Below are positions 25,960-33,735 of a stretch of DNA of 64,000 nt, one piece after another. Below the pieces are notes generated by a model that was given only the letters and a program-made list of their open reading frames with translations, had not been told where the DNA came from and made no database searches. Within the stretch, counting starts at the first letter, position 1, and each line of letters begins with the position of its first letter. Origin of the DNA: Algibacter miyuki (GTDB taxonomy: Bacteria > Bacteroidota > Bacteroidia > Flavobacteriales > Flavobacteriaceae). Made by a program: the position numbers and the translations under genes. The stretch covers positions 428,501-492,500 of the forward strand of contig NZ_JAUFQP010000013.1 in NCBI RefSeq assembly GCF_030409805.1, in the 5' to 3' direction.

Positions 25960-27155
25960 TAATTAAGAAACTCGAATATGCCGCAAGCACCTTGACCAGT
26001 ACCAACACACATGGTAACGGCACCATATTTGCCTTTCATGTCTTGCTTACGCATTTCGTCAAATAGTTGTACGGATAGTTTTGCTCCAGTACATCCTAAT
26101 GGATGACCTAATGCAATGGCTCCACCATTTACGTTAATAATATCGGGGTTAAGATTTAGTTCTCTAATTACTGCTAAGGATTGAGAAGCAAAGGCTTCAT
26201 TTAACTCAATTAAAGATAAATCATCTTGTTTTAGTCCTGCTTGTTTTAATGCTTTCGGAATTGCTTTTACGGGGCCGATACCCATAATGCGAGGTTCCAC
26301 ACCTGCAGCAGCATAGTTTACCATTCTTGCAATTGGCTCTAAACCTAGTTCTTTAACCATGTCTTCACTCATTACCATAACAAAAGCAGCACCATCACTC
26401 ATTTGTGACGAGTTACCCGCTGTAACGCTTCCGCCAGCAGCAAATACAGCTCTAAGTTTGGCTAAAGCTTCTTTACTGGTCCCTGCACGAGGTCCTTCAT
26501 CTTTAGTAACTGTGTAAGATTTTGTCGCTTTCTTTCCGTTAGCATCAATATAAGTTTGTTCCACTTCAATAGGTACTATTTGATCTTGAAAACGATTTTC
26601 GGCCTGTGCTCTTAATGCTTTCATGTGCGAATTAAATGCAAATTCATCTTGGTCTTCACGAGATACTTTAAACTGTTTTGCAACAGCTTCTGCAGTATTT
26701 CCCATGCCCCAATAATAATCTTCGTGACCCATTTTTACAATAGCATCATAATTTAGTTCCGGCTTAAAACCTGTCATTGGAACGCTACTCATGCTTTCTG
26801 CACCACCAGCTATAATACAATCTGCCATTCCGGCTTGTATTTTCGCTGTAGCCATACCAATAGTTTCAACTCCCGAAGAGCAAAAACGGTTTACGGTGAC
26901 ACCGGGAACATCAACAACTTCTAATCCCATTAGCGAGATTAAACGCGCCATATTTAATCCTTGTGCACCTTCTGGCATGGCATTACCAACAATAACATCA
27001 TCGATACGCTTTGGGTCTAAATTTGGCAATTCTTTCATCATATATTTGATGGTTTCAGCTGCTAATTCATCTGTTCTTTTAAAACGGAACACGCCTTTTG
27101 GTGCTTTACCAACTGCGGTTCTATATGCTTTTACGATGTAAGCTTGTTTGCTCAT
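25959..27155 (-). CDS. fadA: Acetyl-CoA C-acyltransferase (3-ketoacyl-CoA thiolase)
   Basis: A 398-residue thiolase that cleaves 3-ketoacyl-CoA to acetyl-CoA in the last step of beta-oxidation. The nucleophile cysteine sits in VNRFCSSGVETIG (about residue 90). The histidine is in GGAIALGHPLGCTGA (about 350), and the second active cysteine in CVGTGQGACGIF near the C-terminus. Length is normal. It lies downstream of fadB, with a four-helix-bundle ORF on each side. Its stop codon overlaps the border repeat of the downstream insert. Confidence 0.95.
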   Translation of the reverse strand: MSKQAYIVKAYRTAVGKAPKGVFRFKRTDELAAETIKYMMKELPNLDPKRIDDVIVGNAMPEGAQGLNMARLISLMGLEVVDVPGVTVNRFCSSGVETIGMATAKIQAGMADCIIAGGAESMSSVPMTGFKPELNYDAIVKMGHEDYYWGMGNTAEAVAKQFKVSREDQDEFAFNSHMKALRAQAENRFQDQIVPIEVEQTYIDANGKKATKSYTVTKDEGPRAGTSKEALAKLRAVFAAGGSVTAGNSSQMSDGAAFVMVMSEDMVKELGLEPIARMVNYAAAGVEPRIMGIGPVKAIPKALKQAGLKQDDLSLIELNEAFASQSLAVIRELNLNPDIINVNGGAIALGHPLGCTGAKLSVQLFDEMRKQDMKGKYGAVTMCVGTGQGACGIFEFLN

Positions 27156-27179
27156 AGTAGTATTAAGATTTTTAGAATT

Positions 27180-27189
27180 AAGTATTAAG
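27180..27189. repeat. Left border repeat of second four-helix-bundle unit
   Basis: AAGTATTAAG, overlapping the stop codon of the ORF that ends at 27185. Its exact reverse complement is at 27606-27615. Confidence 0.5.
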
Positions 27190-27541
27190 ACTTGCTAAGC
27201 GTTCTTTGAAGTGAATAATTCATTTTTGTTACTTCTAAAACTTCATTTATTATAGGTCTTACTTTTTCTTCTGTTATTAAATTTAATCTTTTAGATAAAT
27301 ATAATTGTGTTAATAATTCGAATGAAGAACCATTTGCAATTCCTAGAAATTGTCTAAACTCTCCATTAGTATTTCTTCCAGCTCCTTCTGAAATATTTGA
27401 AGGAATAGAAACTGCACTTCGTCTTAATTGAGATGTTAAACCGTATTTTTCCTCTTTAGGAAAATTATCGGTAGCTCTATAGCAATGCTCGGTTATATCC
27501 ATTGCTTTTTGCCATATTTTTAACTCTTCAAATCTGTGCAT
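27185..27541 (-). CDS. Four-helix-bundle protein (23S rRNA intervening-sequence family), copy 2
   Basis: A 118-residue helical protein, same length as copy 1 and clearly related to it: LKIWQKAM near the start and YGLTSQLRRSAVSIPSNISEG in the core. It sits between fadB and fadA. AT-rich borders with AAGTATTAAG-type units occur in opposite orientation on the two sides (27180-27189 and 27606-27615). The borders differ in sequence from those of copy 1, so the two were probably inserted separately rather than duplicated in place. Confidence 0.85.
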   Translation of the reverse strand: MHRFEELKIWQKAMDITEHCYRATDNFPKEEKYGLTSQLRRSAVSIPSNISEGAGRNTNGEFRQFLGIANGSSFELLTQLYLSKRLNLITEEKVRPIINEVLEVTKMNYSLQRTLSKS

Positions 27542-27605
27542 CTTTACTTAAGTATTAAATTTTTAGTATAAAGTACGAAGAATTAACGGTGAACTTGTCT
27601 TTGTA

Positions 27606-27615
27606 CTTAATACTT
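27606..27615. repeat. Right border repeat of second four-helix-bundle unit
   Basis: CTTAATACTT, the exact reverse complement of the left border. The 60 nt between it and the ORF hold further related pieces (AGTATAAAGTACGAAG, TTTGTACTTAATACTTTAT) that can pair with each other. Confidence 0.5.
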
Positions 27616-27631
27616 TATACCAAGTGATTTT

Positions 27632-30040
27632 TTAATTTCTAAGTGGTTTACCTTTGGTTAACATGTGCTGAATACGCTCTAAAGTTTTACGTTCTGTACA
27701 TAAACTTAAGAAAGCTTCACGCTCTAAATCCAATAAATATTGCTCGCTAACTAAAGTTGGTTCAGATAAATCTCCACCAGCCATAACGTAAGCTAATTTA
27801 TTAGCAATTTTCATGTCGTGTTCAGAAATGTAATTGGAGTCTTTCATAGAATCTGTTCCTACTAAAAACATACCTAAAGCTTGCTTACCAAGTACTTTTA
27901 CATCTGTACGTTTTACCGGTTGTGTGTAACCAGAATTAGCCATTAACATAGCATGTTGTTTAGCAACTGCAATTTGACGGTCTTTATTAACAACTACAAC
28001 ATCCTTTCCTTTTTGTAATACGCCCATATCAAAAGCTTCGTAAGCTGAGGTTGATACTTTGGCCATACCAATAGTTAAAAAGTATTCTTGAAGTGTATTT
28101 AATTGCACATCTCCTTTTCTGAAAGTATCTGATGCTCTTAAAGCCATTTCTTTAGAACCACCACCGCCAGGGATAACACCAACACCAAACTCTACAAGTC
28201 CCATGTAAGTTTCTGCTGCTGCAACTACTTTATCGGCGTGTAAGGATAACTCACAACCACCACCTAAAGCCATGCCGTGAGGTGCAGATATAGTTGGAAT
28301 AGAAGAGTAGCGCATACGCATCATAGTATCTTGAAAATATTTAATAGCCATGTTAAGCTCATCATATTCTTGCTCTGCAGCCATCATGAAAATCATTCCG
28401 ATGTTTGCACCAACAGAGAAGTTTGCAGCTTGATTACCAACAACTAAACCATCAAAATCTTTTTCGGCTAAATCAATAGCTTTATTTAATCCAGCAAGTA
28501 CATCTCCACCAATGGTGTTCATTTTAGATTGGAATTCGCAGTTTAATATGCCATCTCCTAAATCTTCAATAACTACACCAGAATTTTTAAATACTTCGTT
28601 AGATTTTCTAATATTATCTAAAATAATGAAACTGTCTTGTCCTGGAATTTTTTCTTGTGATTTCTTAGGAATATCATAAGCATAACTTGCGCCTTCTTTA
28701 ATGGTATAAAAAGAAGAATTTCCAGATGCTAACATCTCGTTTACCCAAGCAGCAGGCTCTAAACCTTCAGCTTTCATAATTTCAATTCCTTTTTCAACGC
28801 CAATAGCATCCCAAATTTGGAAAGGACCATGTTCCCATCCAAACCCCGCTTTCATGGCATCATCAATTTTATATAAATCGTCTGTTATTTCAGGAATTCT
28901 ATTTGAAACATAGGCAAATAAAGCAGCAAAGCTCTTTCTGTAGAATTCACCAGCTTTATCCTTTCCTTTTACTAATACTTTAAAACGGTCAACAACTTTA
29001 TCAATCGTTTTCGTAAGTTCTAAAGTTGCAAATTTTGCTCGTTTAGCCGAACGATATTCTAATGTATTTAAATCTAATGATAAAATTTCTTTAGATCCAT
29101 CTGCAGATACTTGTTTTTTATAAAAACCTTGACCTGTTTTACTTCCTAGCCATTTGTTTTCCATCATGGTATTGATGAAATCTGGTAGTTTAAATAATTC
29201 TAAACTTTCGTCATTCGGACAGTTTTCTCTAATGCCGTTTGCCACATGAACTAAAGTATCTAAACCAACAACATCTACCGTACGGAAGGTCGCCGATTTT
29301 GGACGACCAATTACTGGTCCAGATAATTTATCGACTTCCTCAATAGTTAAGTCTAAATCCTTTACCGTATGGAATAAACTTTGAATACTAAAAATTCCAA
29401 TTCTGTTACCAATAAAGGCAGGCGTATCTTTAGCAACTACCGATGTTTTTCCAAGAAATTGCTCACCGTAACCATTCAAGAATTCTAATACAGAAGCATC
29501 TGTTTTTGGTCCAGGAATAATTTCAAATAATTTTAAGTAACGTGCTGGGTTAAAGAAGTGTGTTCCACAGAAATGCTTCTGGAAATCTTCACTTCGTCCT
29601 TCGCTCATAAATTTTATAGGAATACCAGAGGTGTTTGATGTAATTAACGTGCCTGGTTTGCGATATTTTTCTAAGTTTTCGAACACCATTTTTTTGATGT
29701 CTAGTCTTTCAACTACAACTTCCATAATCCAATCTACATCTGCTACTTTAGCAATATCGTCTTCTAAATTACCGGTGGTAATTCTACTAGCGAAATCTTG
29801 ATGATAAATTGGAGATGGTTTTGATTTTAACGAAGCCATAAGGGCATCATTAACCAATCTATTTCTAACTATTTTGTCTTCTAAAGTTAAGCCTTTAGCT
29901 TTTTCTTTGTCGTTAAGTTCTCTCGGAACAATGTCTAATAATAGAACATCAACACCAATATTAGCAAAGTGACATGCAATGCCGCTTCCCATAATTCCGG
30001 AACCAATAATGGCGATTTTTTTTATTCTGCGCTTGCTCAT
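27632..30040 (-). CDS. fadB: Bifunctional 3-hydroxyacyl-CoA dehydrogenase / enoyl-CoA hydratase
   Basis: An 802-residue multifunctional beta-oxidation enzyme. The dehydrogenase comes first: Rossmann motif IGSGIMGSGIACHFANIGVDV at about 10-30, SNTSGIPI, HFFNPARYLKLFEIIPG and the NRIGIF segment. The hydratase/crotonase domain follows (about 500-720), with NFSVGANIGMIF as its oxyanion region and SAPHGMALGGGCELSLHAD. This order is the reverse of E. coli FadB but common in Bacteroidetes and Gram-positives. It is 8 nt downstream of marR and upstream of fadA, so MarR probably controls it. Confidence 0.93.
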   Translation of the reverse strand: MSKRRIKKIAIIGSGIMGSGIACHFANIGVDVLLLDIVPRELNDKEKAKGLTLEDKIVRNRLVNDALMASLKSKPSPIYHQDFASRITTGNLEDDIAKVADVDWIMEVVVERLDIKKMVFENLEKYRKPGTLITSNTSGIPIKFMSEGRSEDFQKHFCGTHFFNPARYLKLFEIIPGPKTDASVLEFLNGYGEQFLGKTSVVAKDTPAFIGNRIGIFSIQSLFHTVKDLDLTIEEVDKLSGPVIGRPKSATFRTVDVVGLDTLVHVANGIRENCPNDESLELFKLPDFINTMMENKWLGSKTGQGFYKKQVSADGSKEILSLDLNTLEYRSAKRAKFATLELTKTIDKVVDRFKVLVKGKDKAGEFYRKSFAALFAYVSNRIPEITDDLYKIDDAMKAGFGWEHGPFQIWDAIGVEKGIEIMKAEGLEPAAWVNEMLASGNSSFYTIKEGASYAYDIPKKSQEKIPGQDSFIILDNIRKSNEVFKNSGVVIEDLGDGILNCEFQSKMNTIGGDVLAGLNKAIDLAEKDFDGLVVGNQAANFSVGANIGMIFMMAAEQEYDELNMAIKYFQDTMMRMRYSSIPTISAPHGMALGGGCELSLHADKVVAAAETYMGLVEFGVGVIPGGGGSKEMALRASDTFRKGDVQLNTLQEYFLTIGMAKVSTSAYEAFDMGVLQKGKDVVVVNKDRQIAVAKQHAMLMANSGYTQPVKRTDVKVLGKQALGMFLVGTDSMKDSNYISEHDMKIANKLAYVMAGGDLSEPTLVSEQYLLDLEREAFLSLCTERKTLERIQHMLTKGKPLRN

Positions 30041-30048
30041 TTTTATAA

Positions 30049-30495
30049 TTAGTTATCGTTTTGGTTGAATATTTTTTTGTTGCTTACCATTTCTGAAATG
30101 ACATCTGCTACTTCGTAAAAGTGGTTCAGTTTCTCATCAGAAATATTACTTCTAATGGCTTCATTAAAGGTTAAAACGTGTGTTTTAGAATAGTTTCGTT
30201 TTTCTAATCCGCAGGGCGTTAACTTTATGATAACACCGCGTCCGTCTTCAGGATTTGGATGCCGCTCTATCAGACCTTTTTTCTCCATATTCTTTATAAT
30301 TCTAGACAAGCTGGTGGCTTCCATACCCATTTTAGGACCTAAAGCGGTTGAAGGTGTGCCTTTCTCTGGATCTATACTTAGCAGAGTAAATCCGGTTGCC
30401 ATAGTACTATCATATTTTAAAGCTTCTTCATTGTACATTTTTTGAACGGTAAGCCAAGTAGTTCTTAATATATAATCTATAGTTCTATCTTTCAT
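30049..30495 (-). CDS. MarR family repressor of the fad operon
   Basis: A 148-residue winged-helix regulator. The helix-turn-helix lies around residues 60-90 (LGPKMGMEATSLSRIIKNMEKKGLIERHPNPEDGR, with the Arg at the wing tip), flanked by dimerisation helices. It is the first gene of the fadB-fadA-acyl-CoA dehydrogenase operon. A 26-bp perfect palindrome overlapping its promoter is the obvious binding site, so it likely represses the operon and itself. An acyl-CoA ligand would fit the genes controlled, but that is inference. Confidence 0.88.
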   Translation of the reverse strand: MKDRTIDYILRTTWLTVQKMYNEEALKYDSTMATGFTLLSIDPEKGTPSTALGPKMGMEATSLSRIIKNMEKKGLIERHPNPEDGRGVIIKLTPCGLEKRNYSKTHVLTFNEAIRSNISDEKLNHFYEVADVISEMVSNKKIFNQNDN

Positions 30496-30511
30496 AGGCG
30501 GATGTGTTTTC

Positions 30512-30549
30512 CAAATATACTAAAATATATTATGCATGCATAATATATT
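30512..30549 (-). promoter_or_regulatory. marR-fad promoter with 26-bp perfect palindromic operator
   Basis: The minus-strand -7 box TATATTTG (30519 to 30512) matches TAnnTTTG exactly, 17 nt before the marR start. A 26-bp palindrome without mismatch, centred on GCATGC (30524-30549), begins 4 bp upstream of it. It fills the whole space up to and over the expected -33 position. A bound dimer would block RNA polymerase. Confidence 0.85.
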
Positions 30550-30593
30550 AATAAAATTTTAGCTTAATTTTTGTTAATAAAGGAATTTTCACC

Positions 30594-32363
30594 TTAGTTT
30601 CTGTAAATCTTCTCGATTAAAGCCAAGTATTTTTGCTTAATTACTTTACGCTTCATTTTCATGGTCGGCGTTAAATGTCCGGCGTCAATAGTCCAAACAT
30701 CAGGAGTAATTTCGAATTTTTTAATTTGTTCCCATTTACCGAAGTTGGCATTGGCAAAATTAATTTCTTCTTGAATTCTCTCTAGTAGTTGGGGGTTTAA
30801 GATTATGTCTTCATTAGTTGTAAACGGAATGTTGTGGCGCTTGGCCCATTCTTTTACGAAGTCATAATTTACTTGTATTAAAGCTGCTGGCATTTTTTCG
30901 CCTTCACCGATAACCATAATCTGTTCAATAAATCGAGATTGTTTGAATTGATTTTCAAGTAGGGTAGGTGCAACATATTTTCCTCCCGAGGTTTTAAACA
31001 TTTCTTTTTTTCTGTCGGTGATCTTTAGGAAGCCATCGGCATCTATTTCTCCAATATCTCCGGTGTGGAAATAATCATTTTTTATAACTTCGGCTGTTTT
31101 CGTTTCGTCTTTATAATAGCCCATCATAACGTTTGGACCTTTTACGAGAATTTCGCCATCTTCAGCTATTTTAACTTCAACATCGTCAATTATTCTACCT
31201 GTTGTTCCTACCCTAAAACCTCCATTTCGCATATCGTTTACCGATACAACAGGAGAGGTTTCTGTTAAGCCATAGCCTTCCATAATAGGTAATCCTGCTG
31301 CCGCAAATACTCTGGTAAGTCTTGGTTGTAGCGCGGCACTACCTGAAACCATAAGATCTAGATTTCCGCCAAGTCCTTCTTGCCATTTGCTGAAAATAAG
31401 TTTTCTAGCTATTTTAAGTTGAAATTCATACCACCAACCATTTTGTCCGTAAGGCTCATATCTTAGACCTAGGTTAACTGCCCAAAAGAAAAGCGATTTT
31501 TTTATTCCTGATAAATCGCTGCCTTTAGCAATGATTTTATCATATACCTTTTCATAAAGACGAGGCACAGCCGTCATAACGTTTGGTTTAATTTCTTTAA
31601 GGTTATCGCTCATTTTATCGATAGACTCTGCAAAGTAAATTTCTGCACCACAATATTGGTATAAATAAAGAATCATGCGTTCAAAAACATGACAAACAGG
31701 AAGGAAACTAAGGGTTTTAGCGACGCCTAATTCAAAAGGAACACGGTTTTGACTATTTAAAACGTTTGAAACAAGGTTGTTATGAGATAACATAACGCCT
31801 TTCGGTCTTCCGGTAGTTCCTGAAGTGTAAATTAATGTGGCTAAATCTGTGGATTTTACATTGTTTTTTCTAGCCTCAACTTCAGGTTGAATACTTGTGT
31901 CTTCACCTAACTTAAGTACTTCGTTCCAGCTAGATTCATTTTGAATATCATCAAAAGTGTACACGTGTTTTAGTTTTGTGTTTCCTTTTATTGAATTTAG
32001 TTTAGTTAGAATTTCTTCATCTGAAACAAAACAATATGTAGATTCTGAGTGATTTAAAATATATTCATAATCTTCGGCGCAAATAGTTGGGTAAATTGGT
32101 ACGTTTTGTGCGCCTATTTGTAAAACTCCAATATCTAAAATATTCCACTCTGTTCTGTTTGTGGAAGATATAACCGCAATTTTGTCGTTTGGCTGTATGC
32201 CTAATTTTAATAAACCACGACTTATGGCATTGGCTTGATCTACATATTCTTGAGAAGAAGTAGATTGCCACTTTCCATTATGTTTTGTGTTAAAAGCCTT
32301 ATCTAAATTATATGTTTTTAATTGGTAATAAGGAAAGTCAAAAAGTCTGGTGATTTCGGTCAT
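30594..32363 (-). CDS. Long-chain fatty acid--CoA ligase (AMP-binding)
   Basis: A 589-residue adenylate-forming enzyme that activates fatty acids to acyl-CoA. It shows the AMP-binding P-loop YTSGTTGRPKGVMLSHNNL (about 180-200), PVCHVFER, GYGLTETSPVVS (about 345-357), YFHTGDIGEIDADGFLKITDRKKE (about 430-455) and a catalytic lysine region near GHLTPTMKMKRK at the C-terminus. The length fits the FAA1/LACS-like AMP-dependent synthetases. It precedes marR on the same strand with a 98-nt spacer holding the marR promoter, so it probably has its own promoter but shares the pathway. Confidence 0.92.
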   Translation of the reverse strand: MTEITRLFDFPYYQLKTYNLDKAFNTKHNGKWQSTSSQEYVDQANAISRGLLKLGIQPNDKIAVISSTNRTEWNILDIGVLQIGAQNVPIYPTICAEDYEYILNHSESTYCFVSDEEILTKLNSIKGNTKLKHVYTFDDIQNESSWNEVLKLGEDTSIQPEVEARKNNVKSTDLATLIYTSGTTGRPKGVMLSHNNLVSNVLNSQNRVPFELGVAKTLSFLPVCHVFERMILYLYQYCGAEIYFAESIDKMSDNLKEIKPNVMTAVPRLYEKVYDKIIAKGSDLSGIKKSLFFWAVNLGLRYEPYGQNGWWYEFQLKIARKLIFSKWQEGLGGNLDLMVSGSAALQPRLTRVFAAAGLPIMEGYGLTETSPVVSVNDMRNGGFRVGTTGRIIDDVEVKIAEDGEILVKGPNVMMGYYKDETKTAEVIKNDYFHTGDIGEIDADGFLKITDRKKEMFKTSGGKYVAPTLLENQFKQSRFIEQIMVIGEGEKMPAALIQVNYDFVKEWAKRHNIPFTTNEDIILNPQLLERIQEEINFANANFGKWEQIKKFEITPDVWTIDAGHLTPTMKMKRKVIKQKYLALIEKIYRN

Positions 32364-32634
32364 GTGCTATAAGTATTCTAGAGTGCAAAATAGGAAATAA
32401 AATAAGATTATCAAATAATGTACCAAAAAAGTATTGTATTCGTATAAAACTTTGTTGATTTCTATCAATTTTATATTCTCTCTACGTTTAGTTTTTGAAG
32501 TAATTTAATTGCTTAGCAGTTATTAAAATACAATATTATTGTTAAATATAAGCTTGTTTTAACTTGCTTTTAAGACGTATAATTTTTTGTGTAAATACCT
32601 AGCTGTTTATTCATAATATTTCGTTGATATTCTG

Positions 32635-32642
32635 TACTTTTG
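32635..32642 (+). promoter_or_regulatory. -7 box for the paired membrane-protein genes
   Basis: TACTTTTG matches TAnnTTTG and lies 22 nt before the first start codon. No -33 TTTG stands at 19-21 nt. The 301-nt divergent gap (32364-32664) is otherwise AT-rich, with no ORF or hairpin that I can support. Confidence 0.5.
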
Positions 32643-32664
32643 ATGTTCTTATTAAACCATTTGT

Positions 32665-33228
32665 ATGTTTAAAAAACATGTAAAAAATCTTTCTTTTTTT
32701 TTAATAATTTTATGCCATTTAGGGTTTTTAGCTGCAATTTTATTCGAAAATCAGAATAATATTTTTGTTTCGGCTTTTATTATTCTATCCTTAATCTTGC
32801 TTTTTATTACTTATAAAAAAACACCTTTAAATTCCGTAGATCATAGTTTTGAACATGTATTAACTATTGGTTTTGTCTTTTTTGGAGCGATAATAACCTA
32901 TGTTTTATCTAGTTCTTTTGGTTTGAGCCGCGTTTTGTCGGCTAGTTTAGTAGGTTTAATAGCTAGTTTTGTTCCTAATCTATTTAAAAGAAGTGGTTTT
33001 GCTCAAGGTGTACCAACCGCTGTATATTGCGGCGCTTTTGTGGGTATGACAAATATAAATGTGTCTACCGATTATATTATTATAAGCATAGCGAGTGCCA
33101 CTACTGGGCTACTTTTAGTTGGTACCAAGGATACTTTTCATGGTGTTGGTGGTAAACTGGGGACTTTGGCCTTCGCTGGTGTTGTGTTTGCATTTTTAAT
33201 TACATCTGTTATTTTTCAATGGGTATAG
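32665..33228 (+). CDS. Unknown multi-pass membrane protein, member A of a paralogous pair
   Basis: A 187-residue integral membrane protein with about six or seven hydrophobic segments; I do not recognise the family. Characteristic stretches are SASLVGLIASFVPNL, VYCGAFVGMT, STDYIIISI and FHGVGGKLGTLAFAGV. The second gene, overlapping by 10 nt, encodes equivalents in the same order (ASSLVGVLVGVF, CFGASFIGMV, LSNYLLIGF, FNGFGGGLGSAACI). This points to an old duplication and probably a heterodimeric complex. It lies between the acyl-CoA ligase and purL without functional hints. Conserved glycines near membrane ends suggest a channel or transporter, but this is only inference. Confidence 0.7.
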   Translation: MFKKHVKNLSFFLIILCHLGFLAAILFENQNNIFVSAFIILSLILLFITYKKTPLNSVDHSFEHVLTIGFVFFGAIITYVLSSSFGLSRVLSASLVGLIASFVPNLFKRSGFAQGVPTAVYCGAFVGMTNINVSTDYIIISIASATTGLLLVGTKDTFHGVGGKLGTLAFAGVVFAFLITSVIFQWV

Positions 33229-33668
33229 AGCAATTTATATTATTTTTAGTTGGTGGAGTTTCAGCAGTGTTAACGTTCTTTTTGCATGTAGATTTAAAGC
33301 AAGGACCAGTTAGAGCATCTTCTTTAGTAGGTGTTTTGGTCGGGGTGTTTGTTTTGGTGTGTCCAGATTTGCTATCGCCGTATTTAACTAAAAACTTACC
33401 ATTAGTTTGTTTTGGAGCATCTTTTATAGGAATGGTGTCTTCAAAAGTATTGTCCAATTATTTGTTGATTGGATTCTCAGGAATAGTATTCACTATTATT
33501 TTTTTTAACACCAGTAGCTTTTTTAATGGTTTTGGAGGAGGTTTAGGCTCGGCTGCCTGCATAGCGCTTTTGGTTAGTTTAAGTTTTCCTCTTATAAGAA
33601 AGCAAAGAAAATTGCAAAAGAGAGGTTTACAAATAAAGCGACACAGAAAATCTAAAGGAAATAATTGA
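33219..33668 (+). CDS. Unknown multi-pass membrane protein, member B of a paralogous pair
   Basis: A 149-residue membrane protein with about five hydrophobic segments and a basic C-terminal tail (RKQRKLQKRGLQIKRHRK), which by the positive-inside rule lies in the cytoplasm. It corresponds to the C-terminal two thirds of member A, sharing the SLVG, GA-FxGM, YxxI and FxGxGGxLG landmarks. It starts inside member A (10-nt overlap), so the two are translationally coupled. A bidirectional terminator follows. No family is recognised. Confidence 0.7.
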   Translation: MGIEQFILFLVGGVSAVLTFFLHVDLKQGPVRASSLVGVLVGVFVLVCPDLLSPYLTKNLPLVCFGASFIGMVSSKVLSNYLLIGFSGIVFTIIFFNTSSFFNGFGGGLGSAACIALLVSLSFPLIRKQRKLQKRGLQIKRHRKSKGNN

Positions 33669-33682
33669 AATTAACGCATAAA

Positions 33683-33718
33683 AAAAGCGGTTTAAGAACT
33701 TAATCTTAAACCGCTTTT
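33683..33718. terminator. Bidirectional terminator between membrane-protein pair and purL
   Basis: Perfect 15-bp stem (AAAAGCGGTTTAAGA at 33683-33697 / its complement at 33704-33718), 6-nt loop, with A-run before and T-run after. It can stop the converging transcripts on both strands. Confidence 0.9.
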
Positions 33719-33735
33719 ATAATTTATCTACTAGT

